DNA of 64,000 nt, from contig OX463813.1 in NCBI GenBank assembly GCA_949825045.1, forward strand, positions 27,758,001 through 27,822,000, written 5' to 3'. A program made the position numbers and the translations under genes. The stretch comes from Argyresthia goedartella (taxonomy: Eukaryota > Arthropoda > Insecta > Lepidoptera > Argyresthiidae). This document shows, piece by piece, positions 44,690-56,679 of the stretch. The notes under the pieces were generated by a model. The model saw only the letters and a list, made by a program, of their open reading frames with translations, did no database searches and was not told the origin of the DNA. Every line of letters starts with the position of its first letter. The first letter of the stretch is position 1.

Positions 44690-47626
44690 CAACAGACGCG
44701 AGCCAGTTTAATGTGTGAGGGTAATAAGAGGCTAATTATACGAAGCGCCGGGCAGTTATGTGAAATACCATTAGGTAATGGTCCTAATCAGGATTCTTGC
44801 TGTTGTACAATGGAAGTACAGAACCAAGATACCAGTAGAAATATGATAGAGGAATATGTGAATAATTCATCAATACCTGTTGAACACAAAACAAAGTTAT
44901 TACCGGTGTTAAATAAACATGCAGAGTTGTTTGGCGATAGGGTAGGTCGGACAAATAAATATATACATGAGATAAAAATGAGAGATGAAACGCCTTTCGT
45001 AAAACGAAGCTATCCCATACCGTTCGCATATCGCGATAAAGTAACAAAACGATTGAAAGAAATGGAACAGATAGGTATTATTAGCAGGCAGTCTACGGAT
45101 TTCAGCAGTCCATTGAATTGTGCACTAAAGAAGTCAGGGGAGGTCCGTATATTGCTAGATGCGCGCCAATTAAACACGGGAATGGTTGGGGAAGTTGAAA
45201 CTACACCTTTAATGAGTGAGATATTGCAATCGGGTCGCCGGATAAATTACATAGGGATTATTGATATCAAAGATGCGTATTTTTCTATACCATTATCAGA
45301 CGAATCTAAACGATACATGGGTTTTGTATATCAAGGCAGAAGTTATGTTTACAACGTTTTACCTCAGGGGTTGAAAACCAGTGTGGGTTCATTTTCGAGG
45401 GCGATGGACATAATCTTAGGGCCAGACATATTGTTTAAATTTTGTTGACGATTTGGCGATTTTAACTGAGGGTGACTTCGATCAGCATTTGTCTCAAGTG
45501 GACACGGTTCTGAGTAAATTGAAAGACGCGGGCTTCACATGCAAACTAAAAAAATGAGAGTTCGCACAAAAAAAGGTCAAGTTATTGGGGCATATTTTGT
45601 CTACACAAGGTTTGCAGATGGACCAGGACAAAATTGAAACACTTAAATTATATCCGTCACCCAGAACTGTCAGGCAATTGAGGGCGTTTTTGGGGTTCAT
45701 AAATTACTTTAGGAGGTTTATAAAAAATTTTGGAACGTTAACACAGCCCTTATACAATTTATTACGGTCTGCAGTCAAGTTCGTCTGGAGTGCGGAGGTG
45801 CAGAGTGCTTTTGACGAGATAAAAAAACAATTCTCAGAAAGTATAATATTGAGTCAGCCATTGGCGGATTATGTCCAATGCGACGCCAGCGCTATAGGAA
45901 TTGGGGGCTATGCTTATCAATTAGATGATTTGGGCCAGGAACGAATTATAGGGTTTTGTTCGCAGGCATAAGGGAGCTCAAACGAGATGGTCTGTCAGCG
46001 AAGAGGAAATGTATGCAGTTATATACACTTTAAAGCGATTCGAGATATATTTGCGAGGAGAAAAAGTTATTATTAGAACTGATCATAAAAGTTTGACGTT
46101 CATTAAGTCGTGGACCTTATTGGGGGCACGCGTAACTAGGTGGGTTATATTTTTAGAGCAATTCGATTATAACATAGAGTTTGTGCGAGGGACTGATAAT
46201 CAAATTGCCGACACGCTAAGCAGGCAAATAGCGGGACCTGGAGGTATGAATGACAGTATAACTGTTCAGCCGGGAATATTCTGGTTTCAGACATCGAATA
46301 CCGCAAGTGTTATTTCGAGTTTACGGGACATTGCGAGATTACAAAGCGAAGATGAGCGGTTAAATCGAATAAGCGGTTGTATCAGACGTAGGGTGGTAGA
46401 TACGGAAACGAGAGGGTTTGATAATTACAAGCTAGTAGGTGATACGTTATATTTTCGCGTGCCGAAGCGGAACGTACAGTTGTTAGTAATTCCGAAATCA
46501 CTACAGGAGGAACTAATTTTACACATACATGAAGAAATAGGTCACTACGGCAGATATAAAATATTAACACTGATGAAGGACAGATATTATTTTCTTCATA
46601 TGAGTAGGGTGATTAGCACGGTGATAAGAAGTTGTGACATATGTCAAAAGGTCAAACCAAGTACTAACAATACCGTTGGTCCTTGTACACCGGTGTTGGC
46701 GGAAAAGTTGGGTGAGAAAGTTTTCTCGGACCTTTATGGGCCATTGCCCGTAGGTAAATTCGGATATCAATATATATATGTGATTCAAGACGTGTACAGT
46801 AAGGTGATAAAATTGTATCCAATGCGAAAAGCTACAGGTAGCAGCGTGCTCGCTTGTACAAAGAGATTTCACAGGGACCACACTCAGGACCACAGTTCAT
46901 ATCGAAAGTTTGGGAATTTGGTCTCAAACAGCTAGGGATTCGGGTCACTCATACGTCGGTGTATTGTCCAAATTCTAATAGCGTAGAAAGAGTGAATCGC
47001 GAGCTAGGTCGACTAATTAGAACTTAATGCGGCGGAAGTAATCGTAGTTGGGTCGACGTGTTACCGGACATTGAAAATTGCTACAATAATATCGAACACA
47101 CAAGCACAGGCTTTGCGCCTAATGAGTTAGCGTTTGGTAGGCGGGAACCGTTAACTATTGACAAGGAATTAGGCAATGAATGGTTATTAGGTCATAGTGC
47201 GCGAGACACGGAACAGGTGCGGAATGTAGCGATAGAAAACTCTAAAAGTTCTAGTGAATGACGTAAGCGACAGGCAGACAAACGGCGTAAGTTAGAAGTC
47301 TATCGTATAGGTGATTATGTGAAACTTAAGACTTTTGTGCGTTCGAATAAAGAACATAAAACCATGCGGAAATTTTCATTGTTGTATAAAGGGCCTTATG
47401 TTATTTCGGCAGTGGTATATCCGAACTGTTATACTTTAGTAGATCCGGTTTCAAATGAGATATTGGGTAACTACAATACTATAAATATAGCCAGGTATTA
47501 TGTGAGGACGAATAAGGGCGTAGATAAATAAGATAGTGTATAAAAGTTATATAATTAAGCTGTAAGCTGTAAATTTAAGTAACTACTTTGTAGATTTAAG
47601 GATCTTGCATGGTTTAGAAAGGAACA

Positions 47627-47632
<6 letters not shown>

Positions 47633-47658
<26 letters not shown>

Positions 47659-47661
47659 TAT
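47633..47661 (+). repeat. (AT)n microsatellite in gypsy 3' region, copy A
   Basis: About 13 at units; copy B has the same run (62202-62223) with a different length. Confidence 0.9.
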
Positions 47662-47909
47662 AGTAATACGAATTAGGATAAGTTGCGGGTAAGCGAGGTT
47701 GTATAGTTAGATAGATAAATAAGATAAGACAGGAGAGAGCTCAATCGAGTTGTGTAAATATTATACACATAATTGACAGATTCATCGGTCTGTGTACATG
47801 ATTAGAGATGTTCGTACGTATAGAGTGGATATGGACAAAGCATGGATTAGCATTGTGGTAATGAGATCCTTGCGCCATGTTTAACTGAGATAAACAGTGT
47901 CTCAAGGTC

Positions 47910-47920
47910 TGGGAGGGGGC
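47910..47920 (+). promoter_or_regulatory. Polypurine tract, copy A
   Basis: gggagggggc directly precedes the LTR start tgtaatgg. The same tract lies at 62473-62482 in copy B. It primes plus-strand DNA synthesis in LTR elements. Confidence 0.8.
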
Positions 47921-48587
47921 TGTAATGGTACACGAGAGTCAGAACATTTGATACTTCATTTTGCGTGACAGAGGGCTAGCCCATCGCCGCGCTGTTTTGA
48001 ATACGAGAGTCGGTTCATATAGCGTTTGGGGTTTTGAGTAGCTTAGGGTAAGTTAGCAAAAAACAGTGAGCCGGGCGCGTGGGATGGTTCGAGGAAGGTT
48101 ACAGGTCAGGTTTTTTTTGTCGCATTCCTGCGGAATGTGTAGGGATCAGAGACGATTTGGCTGCGCGCTGAATAAATTATGAATAACTAAATAATGGAAG
48201 GTTATTATGGAACGATACGGAGAAAGCTATTATGTTGACTGCAAATATACAATTGCGTTTGTTTGGTACGATTTGGCGAGTTTGACATCACGAGTCTGAA
48301 TATCATTCTAGTGATCTTTGTCTAGCGCGCTAGCGGTCGGGAAGGCTTAAATTAATCGCAACAAGCTTTTATGGTCAGCGATCAACAGATTTTGTGTATC
48401 GGCAATACCGAATGACTTGAGTGATAACCTACGGTTGATCATAGTGAATATGCGTACACACAATTTGTAGAACAGCGGATCTGCATGGCATGGTTGAAAT
48501 AAGACCCTGTGTAGTTAGTGATAAGAAGCTTCGCTTGGGCAGAGCGTGTTCGCAAAGGACGCCATTTTTTTTCAGACATGTGGGGTC

Positions 48588-48595
48588 TATAAATA
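48588..48595 (+). promoter_or_regulatory. LTR2 TATA box, separated from its initiator
   Basis: tataaata here; the matching initiator tcagt is at about 49153-49157, displaced by the LINE insertion to more than 560 bases downstream. Confidence 0.6.
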
Positions 48596-48622
48596 CGATT
48601 GCGGGGAAAGGGAGAGCATTCA

Positions 48623-48974
48623 CTCCAGCCTCCCTCTGAGGGCGAAGCTCGGGATCTACAAGACCTACGTGAGATCCCGCCTCACCTACGCGGCTCCGGC
48701 TTGGTACGCCCTGTGCTCGGAGACGAACAAACGGAGACTCCGAGCCCAAGAGAACCTCTCACTGCGTACCATCGTCGGCGCCCCCCGCTACGTGAGGAAC
48801 GCGACAATCCAGAGGGACCTAAGATGGGAAACCGTGGACCAGTTTGTCCAGAGGCTGGCGAAGGGCATGTTCGCGCGTGCGGATGCTTCACACCTTCCGC
48901 ACATCGCCGAACTGGCGCCGCACCACGCGCGCCCGCCCGACCGCCGCCGCCTGCCACGCGACCTGGTTGCCTAG
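48623..48974 (+). pseudogene. C-terminus of a Jockey-like ORF2
   Basis: The frame reads LPLRAKLGIYKTYVRSRLTY, then RRLRAQENLSLRTIVGAPRY and VRNATIQRDLRWETVDQFV. This is the conserved helical stretch after the RT catalytic domain in Jockey-type LINEs (pattern LRPK..IYK..IR..LTY, L...QN..LR.I..AP.YVRN). It ends at the TAG at 48972-48974. RT and endonuclease are absent through 5' truncation. The frame is open, suggesting a young insertion. An ORF seen starting at 48546 is a chance join with LTR sequence. Confidence 0.8.
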
Positions 48975-49143
48975 CCGGCGATCACCCACTGCATACCAGC
49001 GCCACAAGAAGACCGCCGCCCGCAGGGGCCATCCGATGACCTGTCCACAGGAGTGGACAGAGGCGATTCTTCGGGAAGAGGTCCGTCGACCTGACCCCGA
49101 CTCCCCACGCCCCAGAAAGGGTGCGTGAGAAGATTATCAAGAA
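48623..49143 (+). mobile_element. 5'-truncated Jockey-like LINE inserted in LTR2
   Basis: The 13 bases gggagagcattca occur at 48610-48622 and 49144-49156, and only once at the same place in LTR1 and LTR3. They are a target-site duplication. The insert is 521 bases, GC-rich, and carries the last 115 or so codons of an ORF2 and a 3' UTR of about 165 bases. The end, gattatcaagaa, is not a clear poly-A tail. Confidence 0.85.
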
Positions 49144-50633
49144 GGGAGAGCATTCAGTCTCGGCGTTAAGCTACTGTGACAGTCATCTATCAGCAGTTCT
49201 AAACAGTTTTGGTCTGCCGTTTTACGCGTCAGAACTGGGCGAATTGTGATTGCGAGTTTCAGTGGATTTTCGTGAGTGTCTGAAGCGCCGAGATATACCT
49301 CGGTTCCTATCCTTTAAATCAACCTACCCCAAATTCCAAAACTATCCTTGGGTCGTTAGATAAGAACTTGTAGGTAACTGATCTGAGTCTGAGTTTGGGC
49401 TTGGAGCGACCCTAAATTCCTTTTTCCTTCACCATAGGGTTCCTGGATTGGCTCTTAAGATATTCGCGGGCTAATCCTCTCCTCATTCCTTTCGAGTAGC
49501 GAGTTTTGAAATTTCTACACACACAGTCATTAAACATACAAGCACATTCAAATCAAACTCAACCATTTTCGAGTGGTGTCGATAATGTACGTGGTATAAC
49601 ACTAGGATTTTAGACTAGGCTAGACAGGAGTTTAGTTGCGGCTAAACCTAGGTTGGCAGGGCATAGGGAGACTGTTTGATCGATGAGGTTCCGCGGATGG
49701 AAATAACAAATTCAGAAGAAAGTTAAACCGGTGTCAACACAGATAACCTATCCTGTTGATATTTTGACATTTGATTGTTGTCGGGGACGCGCGAAGAGAT
49801 CAAATTACAGTCTAAAGTTCATTGTTTAGGACCGGGTAGATTGTTTTGCTTTGCCTTGGGTCAGTTTGGATTCAAGTTGCATCTTTAAATTAAATATAAA
49901 TTTCGCTGGAGGTCTAATGTGTAGGCTGAGTCAAATATATATTGATTAAGCTCGGCCGAGATCGTGCTGAGGTCAGTGAAATTCATAGATTGGTATTTAC
50001 CGAACTATGCACTTCGCTATGGTGAGGGTTAGATCTCCTAAAGCGCTAATGACAACGTTTCGATAACGATAGTTGAAGGTTTTAAAACGTTACGGACCTT
50101 TTGAGGTAACCGCTAGTTCAAACCCATTTCGGAAAATCAAATCGCAATTGTGTAAACCGGTCTATTCGGATCGTTATTGCCGTGAACAACATATATAATT
50201 GGAACCACCACTAGCCGCTAATAGCGAGCACATGAAATATCATTGAGTACTCACGTCGTAAAACTACGACGGATATCTATACGATATCCCAAACAAATAT
50301 TATAAATTGTGGTCGACCACTAAAAGAAGTTCCAAGCGCCCATATATACAAAAATAAATGGTACCATCACACAAAATACAACAACGATCGATCTGGCGCA
50401 ATACACCGCTAACTGATGCGAAATACCGGCTTGCGGGCATATATGCTTTCTCTGTCTAACTTGAAACTGTAACATCCTGAATCAATCTTCCGTTCGACTA
50501 TTGTACGCCTAACGAACTTCTCAACGATTTTAAACAGTTCAGTTTTGTAAGTTAGAAATAAGCAACAACAAAAAAAAAAGGGGCATTTTTTCACAATTCT
50601 TAAAACGAGCCGACGGTTTAGTGTTCAGGAATA

Positions 50634-50936
50634 ATGGCCGGCCGGCTTAGAAAAAACGTTAGTCGGGTAGTACAAGACGATTCACTTTCGCAGACAAGTG
50701 AAATGGCGTCAGGACAGGTGACTCATTTGTTATCTGAAATAGTGAATAGATTAGACAGTTTGGAAAGGGGTTCTAGTGCGAGCAATGCTAGTAGACTTCG
50801 AACAGACAGACGGACAGACAGGAACTAGAGACGTTTGAACAATCGGTAGAAAATCGTCAAACATGCATAGTGAAAATGACACAGAAGTTGCCGACATTCG
50901 ATGGGCGGAGTTCGGAAAATCCGATGATTTTCTTAA
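50634..50936 (+). pseudogene. Gypsy gag 5' part, copy B
   Basis: Same start as copy A gag (MAGRLRKN). A one-base deletion relative to 41790 near 50795-50805 shifts the frame, which then ends at 50828. Homology continues out of frame to the piggyBac insertion at the TTAA (50933-50936) in the codons for PMIFL. Confidence 0.8.
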
Positions 50937-50939
50937 CCT

Positions 50940-52160
50940 CTCCTTTCCCGGGAGTTCGAGACGTCAAAAACGACAAATACCGGAGTGTTTTTGAGCGTGC
51001 GGGCTGCGCGGCACTTGACTAATATATCAAGTGATTCTGTTGGAATGGTAACACTTAGAATTATGGGAGTTGTATATCTGAGTAGCTAATGAAACCCTCT
51101 TTTACACAATGTGTAGAAAATGTCACTGTGACCTTAGTTTATTTTTGTACTGGCATGAGAAACACAGACTTCTATGAAAATGCTCCCTCTCGACACAAAT
51201 CTAGCCGACATCAGAAAATTATCAACAACATGTACATGTTGTTTGATACCTACGTAATCTACACAAAATAACCTTTTCAAAACAATAAAAACATTAGGGT
51301 GTTCTTATAGAAACTTTCGAATATTTCAGCGTTTCAAATTTTCATAAAATACGGAAAGTAAACTGACGCATCGCGCGAATTATGCAAATCTTGTGAAATT
51401 ATTTGTGAAGAGACTAGACTACCTAGCGTTATATTTCTTAGTTCCTAGGATAGGTAATTTATTCAATAAGAGGAAAACAAGTGGTATTTGCCACTAAATC
51501 ATAAATGATAAGTGTGAGGACGCCATATCTCGCAAGGAAAGTATAAAATAGGTAGAAATCAACACTTTGTACTATTATTGAATTTATAGGCAATAGGTGA
51601 TACTTATCATTCTAAAATTAGTGGTTCTAAGTAGAAGACAAACTAGGCTTTCTAACAGTGTATCGTACTATGTACCTTTTCATACAAAAATAATTCAAAA
51701 TCATGCATGTTATTTCGTGTCACGGTGTGTTGTTTCTGGGCTTTCTCAAGGTCTCGGCAGGTGTACGATATGCGTTTATACAGAGTGTGCAAAGATGGAA
51801 CGAAGAAAATGTTTCGCCGTGATTTGATTCTAGGTAAAATAGCTAAACTGGTGTTTCGTTCGTGTAGGTATGGTGTAAGTTTGAGTTAACTAGTATTTAG
51901 TTGTTATGTGTATATGAAGTGTTTCCACGCGGCTCCGTTCACGCGCAAGTACAGATACCTACTGTTCTTACAAAGTGTAATATTGTGTAATATTGTGTTA
52001 ACTAGTGTTATGCGAGATCAGATATGTACTTTTGACAATTTAGTGTAAGATTACACAAATTTGTAAAAAATAAACAATTATTTGAAATGTGTAATTAGTA
52101 ATTAGCTACCACCTACCTAATGTGTAATTGTGTAATTAGGTTTTGGAAAAATAAAAAAGA
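50940..52160. other. piggyBac left arm, no gene
   Basis: AT-rich. ORFs up to 76 codons (51597-51827) are not supported. One arm of the internal inverted repeat lies at 51985-52065. Confidence 0.5.
51985..52065 (+). repeat. Internal inverted repeat of piggyBac element, left arm
   Basis: It contains tattgtgttaact, gatcagatatgtacttttga, caatttagtgtaa and ttacacaaatttgta. The reverse complement lies at 56680-56790 (caaatttgtgtaa, ttacactaaattgtcaaaag, tacatatctgaac, agttaacacaata). Confidence 0.7.
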
Positions 52161-52163
52161 ACA

Positions 52164-52505
52164 AAAATTTATATAGTTATATATTCACATTCTTTATTGC
52201 CCTGTGCATAAAAATGTACTTAAAAGAAATTTTATAACAACAGGCGAGCTTATCTCTAAAAAGATATTTCTTCCAGCAAAATTTATATAGTTATATATTC
52301 ATATTCTTTATTGCCTTGTGCATAAAAATGTACTTAAAAGAAATTTTATAACAACAGGCGAGCTTATCTCTAAAAAGATATTTCTTCCAGCAAAATTTAT
52401 ATAGTTATATATTCATATTCTTTATTGCCCTGTGCATAAAAGTGTACTTAAAAGAAATTTTATAACAACAGGCGAGCTTATCTCTAAAAAGATATTTCTT
52501 CCAGC
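52164..52505 (-). repeat. Three tandem copies of a 114-bp LINE tail
   Basis: Units start at about 52164, 52278 and 52392, each with aaaatttatatagttatata, ttctttattgccctgtgcat and caggcgagcttatctctaaa. They differ by only a few bases. The unit is the 3' tail seen singly at 596, 32700 and 38735. Confidence 0.85.
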
Positions 52506-52744
52506 AAACCTGGGCGAGACATAATTGTTTAAAAAACAGGACAGTACTAATGCACAATGAAACTGTATACATTATATTTACACACACACGAGTACACAAT
52601 TATGGAAAAGTAGTAAACAGTAAGTAAGTAGGTAAACAATTCTATACAAGTTCTTAGATAGTTGTTTGACTGATATTTGTAACTTTTACCGTATAAAAAA
52701 TGAAATAAAGTACACAATTACGGAAAAATGAAAAAGAATTTTGT

Positions 52745-53022
52745 TGCAACTGTTAAAGTAAACAATTTCTATACAAGTGATAAGATAGTTAGGTAGTTGG
52801 CCACAAATAGAAATTGTTATTTACACAAACGCATAAATATTAGACACATAAAAATTCCACACAAAAAGATAGAAACATTGCAACTGTTAAAGTAAACAAT
52901 TTCTATACAAGTTATAAGATAGTTAGGTAGTTGGCCACAAATAGAAATTGTTATTTACACAAACACATAAACATTAGACACATACACACATAAAAATTAC
53001 ACACAAAAAGATAGAAACATCC
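52745..53022 (+). repeat. Direct duplication of about 135 bp
   Basis: gcaactgttaaagtaaacaa begins at about 52745 and again at about 52879. Both are followed by gatagttaggtagttggcca and caaatagaaattgttattta. The second unit has a short extra acatacacac stretch. Confidence 0.85.
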
Positions 53023-53111
53023 GGATCGCTAACGCTATGAAGGAGGAGAATTACAATCACACACTGATGGCTGATTTAGATGTGTCTAGCAAGACATAAA
53101 TGCCCTCAGGA

Positions 53112-53292
53112 GTCATTGAGCGATTTTATCTCAGCAGGGACGTGTGCCCTTTTGCGATTCATCGTCCCAATGACATCAGTAGCACGGGATTTGAGGTACC
53201 TCGTCAAGGGCATTTGGTTATATCAATTGTCCATGAAAGCGATTGCGACTCATCAACTTCCTGAAGGCAGGCATTTCCAACACACCAGTCTT
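53112..53292 (-). pseudogene. Internally deleted mini-copy of the piggyBac transposase
   Basis: 53112-53238 matches 54278-54402, and 53239-53292 matches 54808-54862 of the full transposase ORF, both in the same orientation. The intervening 400 bases are missing. The junction lies at an atgaa sequence present at both break sites. Substitutions are scattered, so the frame is not preserved. It sits about 340 bases beyond the stop codon of the intact gene. Confidence 0.8.
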
Positions 53293-53628
53293 CCACCAGT
53301 TTGATGCTGCAACGTGGAAGTTATATGATATGGCATATTTTAGTAGTTTTAGTTACCCACTCAAGCAAGCGATACACCCGACCGAAACCGGTCCAAAGCG
53401 AGGTGTGCGTAGTTTTAAAACCCCTATTACAGAGACATATTAACCAGCCATCAGTACACAGTCAGATATCAGTCAGTAGGCATGCTAGAATAAGAGGAAA
53501 GCTAACATTACAACAATACCGTTTCGAGCTTCTTGCACAATTTAAAGTTACATAACACTTTCAATGGAAGACGAAGAGGAACAGATAAACTGTAGAAACG
53601 AGAATGGGTACCCATAACATTAAAAGTG

Positions 53629-56617
53629 CTATGGCCCCAAATTGGCCAACGTGTGATACTCCAACCAACACTGTCCGAGGCAGAGTCTGACGTTGCACCT
53701 ACGGCAGAAACTGTTCACGGACGTGCGCTTTCCAAGGGCCGAGCACCTGCAACATCTCCCCTGCTTCTTCTTCTTGGAATTGCTATAAGTCGGAGCAGGA
53801 ATCGGGAAATGTTGCGGGTGGTTGTCCAGACGGTGGAAAGCGGTGTTGCTTGGAGGATTCTCTCGTTGCATCGGTCCCGGACAGAAGAACCGATCAACAA
53901 GCCCCTGAGCCACGCTAACCCTTGTTTCCCGGTGCGTAAGGTTCCGGAATGTTGGGTTACGCGAGAGAATGATGTATGTATTCAACAGGCTGCTGTTAAG
54001 CAGCCTGTGGAATACTTTGACATACCACTTCTTCTTACGCTTCCTCTCAATCAAGTACATGGACAGCATTTGGTCCTTACGATCCACACCGCCCATGTAC
54101 TGATTGTAGTAGTTTACAAGAAGTGGCTTCACGACATCCACCCCAGCTCGGCGGCCAGGAACTTGTTCATCGGTGTGGAATGTAGAAATTGTGGTGACAA
54201 GTTTGACATCCATCCAGGAAATCAAAGTGATGTCACCACAATGTCTCGCCATCTGCTGTCCCCGCGGCAACACGCGGTCATTGAGCGATTTAATCTCAGC
54301 AGGGACGTGTGCCCTATTGCGATTCATCGTCCCAATGACATCAGTTGCACGGGATTTGAGGTACCTCGTCAAGGGCAGTTGGTTATACCAATTGTCCATG
54401 AAAAGGCAATGCCCCAAATCGAGATACCCATCCATGACTTCAAGAACGACCTTCGCGGTAACGTTGCTGAACCCATGAATGGACGTCTGGTGCATCGAAG
54501 AATCTTTACCCGCGTACAAGAGAGTCTTCAGCAAGTAACCAGTCGTTGCTTCGCACAGGTCGTAGGACTTGATCCCGAACCTGGCCGCTTTGGTGCGTAT
54601 GGATTGGACCCAAGAAAGGCGTCCCTTCCATAGAAGCAACGACTCGTCCAAACTGAGTTCTCTTCGTGGCGTATACAAACTCGGAAATATATCGTTGCAA
54701 TGTGTCAAAATGGGGGTAATTTTGAAGATTTTTTTGTGATACGAAGACACACCAGTAGGTTGTTCTTCGTTGTTCACAAAATGGAGAAAACGCGTGAGCA
54801 TGAAGAAGCGATTGCGACTCATCAACTTCCTGAAGTTTGCCATTTCCAACATACCAGACTTCCAGTATTCATGGACATTCGTCCTCAAGCACAGCGACAT
54901 ATAGATCAGCACGGCAAATAATACATAAATTTCGTCGACTGTGGTCTCTCGCCAGTCGTCCAGACTGGCGGGAATATGACCTGTCTCGGATAATTTACTT
55001 ATTATTTGCCATGCGTATCTATTTGTCTCGGTGACAATCATCTCAATGATTGACCGAGGCCACATTCTCAAAAAGATATCCGTAGGATCCTGGGATATAG
55101 ACTGCGGGCCCGGTGAACGCAGATATGTTTCTGCTTGGCCAATGAAATTCGAAAAATCACTCGACCAAGAAAAAACATTCGCGTCCGGGCTAGCAGGCGG
55201 GCTGACAGCACGCGGGCGCACAGCGGCCGGGCTGTCAGGCGCACTGACCACAGTTTCCGCCCCAACATCCGGCAGAGATACTTCATCACCTTCCATATCG
55301 ACAGCCACCTCATGCTCTCCTTGCAATTGTCCTCTCAAAAATCCGATTAATTCTTCTGCTTGAACATTCTGCATCTCGGCATACTCTCCTAGAACAGGCA
55401 GCGGGCTAACATTCAAATCAAACAAACTTTCTGGTCGCATGCATTCTATTTCCTCCGCCTCCGCTACAGCGAAACTCCGCTCTAATTTGCCCGTATCAGA
55501 CGAAGTTGCAATGACCGCGTCGAAATCGTCAACGTCACTATCAGAGATATCCAGTTCACTTCCGGAGTCCTCAATGAAATGTTCATTTACAATATTTTCT
55601 ATCTCACTTTCATTGAGAACCCGGGAGTGAACTGGCATTCTCGACGATGACGATGACGACCCAGGCATTGGAGCTGCAGCGCGTTTACGCGCTCCGGATG
55701 TTTCTCTAACAATATTTAATGCAGTGGTTGTTGTTGCGGTGGACACGGAGGCCGCCGTGGCTGTGGCAGCCGTGCCCAACTGTTATGAAAAAAAAAACAC
55801 ACGATTTTAGCAACAAATGAAACAACAGAGGGGGATTGTAAAGTTTTTTTAATTAAAAGTACTGGATCAAAATACGTACCAGCTCACTCCCACTGCGTTG
55901 CTGGAGGTTGCTGGCTGCCGGCTCCTCCCCGCTTCCCGACGTCGGCGGCCGCTGCCAGCTGCTGCCAGCTGCTGATGACTGTGAAAATAGAAAAATACAT
56001 TATTGTATATGGTATGGTACTAGAAAGCATGGAAGGATAGCTGGAATAGAAGAGTAGGTGCAGGAGAAATGCACAAAGGCCCCGCTCAAATGGGCCAGCT
56101 GCAGGCAGGCCACACCCTGTTGGAGGAGAAGAAAGGTATGATACCACCGGTGATCTATCTGCTTGCTAATCAGAATACCTACCACCATTTCTTCAGCCAG
56201 CGAGCGCCGGCAGCGCCTTGATGTCGACGGCTGCGGGGAGGAGTCGCCCTCGCTCCCGCTCCGGCCCAGAGAAGCTGGTTGCTTCACCATCTATAACATA
56301 AATAAAATAGGCAAATTAAATATAAACAAAATACCAGACTGGCAGTCAGTGACATTTGCAGTATAATTATTTGTGTCCTTTTAGTATAAAACTTCACATT
56401 TCCCAGGTAAATATTTAATTATACTTGGTAAAACTATATTCAGACCGTTTAGGCTGCTGAATGGAACAAATTAATGGATATGTATATATATAAATATAAA
56501 AGGAAACGAAGCAAAAACGATGCGAGTGAAATTTCAATTATTTACCTTCATCCGACCGGAGCGGGAGCGCACATACACCAGCTTCTCATCAAGCTGGGCA
56601 TGGTAGTCATGATCCAT
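53629..56617 (-). CDS. piggyBac transposase, apparently four coding exons, intact
   Basis: The main exon 55779-53629 is open for 716 codons. Catalytic Asp: LSLDES (residue 378 of the exon), FMDNWYN (462) and GGVDRKDQM (566); SWMD (524) is also conserved. An acidic N-terminal part (60-90) precedes the domain. The C-terminus has a Cys-rich finger (CCRC 676-679, CRRC 692-695, C700, C704, H709). The exon has no ATG until codon 38, and an in-frame TAA lies just upstream. Three upstream pieces join in phase 0: 56617-56546 (24 codons from ATG; donor gtaaat), 56290-56183 (36; acceptor ttatag, donor gtaggt) and 55978-55880 (33; acceptor ttcacag, donor gtacgt). The acceptor of the main exon is cataacag. 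Total 809 residues. A ttttttcag just before the first ATG suggests a further 5' UTR exon. It excises and inserts the element at TTAA. Splicing is inferred. Confidence 0.85.
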
Positions 56618-56679
56618 TCTGAAAAAAGTAGCTAAGGCATTAGGATCAAAACGTACACTCTGTGCACTTTTACAAATTT

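Larger units (their letters stand above)
42686..47531 (+). pseudogene. Gypsy pol, copy A, interrupted
   Basis: Protease: LIDSGSEI (about 43017), with DSG instead of the common DTG, and LILGFDFI (43241). The ORF1-only element interrupts after this. RT resumes at 44711, with LLDARQLN, IIDIKDAYFSIPL and LPQGLKTSV, and is cut by an 8-base deletion near 45427 just before FVDD. The connection and RNase H follow (45585-46200, with DHKSLTFI and DTLSR). The integrase has HHCC zinc residues (HIHEEIGH, CDICQ; 46526-46650), then FSDLYGPL and VIQDVYSK, then NSVERVNRE. The C-terminal YKGPYVISAV is at about 47386. Shared breaks: TGA at 45555, a shift near 45968, a shift near 46880 and TAA at 47026. A private TGA lies at 47259. 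Confidence 0.8.
39467..50371 (+). mobile_element. Ty3/gypsy LTR retrotransposon, copy A
   Basis: Structure: LTR1 (39467), leader, gag (41629), protease, RT, RNase H, integrase (to 47531), polypurine tract gggagggggc (47910-47920) and LTR2 (47921). There is no envelope-like ORF. The pol order, with integrase last and a C-terminal YKGPYVIS module, places it in Ty3/gypsy. The copy is dead. It shares five lesions with copy B and has private ones: a gag stop at 42519, an ORF1-only insertion at 43268, an 8-base deletion before the RT FVDD motif at about 45427, and a stop at 47259. LTR2 also serves copy B. Confidence 0.85.
47921..50371 (+). repeat. LTR2, shared by copies A and B, with LINE insertion
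   Basis: Same start as LTR1. It is about 1,917 bases without the 534-base insertion (48623-49156, including one 13-base duplication). It shares several variants with LTR3 and not with LTR1 (gtagattg after aggaccgg, the aatttcgctgg stretch, ataactaaat). Its 3' boundary is set by the same ggtaccatcaca criterion as LTR1. Confidence 0.65.

Noticed and set aside
47532..47909. Envelope gene downstream of gypsy integrase
   Set aside because: No ORF of useful size; only an AT microsatellite and non-coding 3' region before the polypurine tract.
48546..48622. Start of the 142-codon ORF over the LTR2-LINE junction
   Set aside because: The first 26 codons are LTR sequence fused by insertion; the LINE reading frame begins at the junction.
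53626..54633. 335-codon plus-strand ORF
   Set aside because: It lies antisense to the piggyBac transposase exon, whose domains and catalytic residues are clear; a shadow frame.
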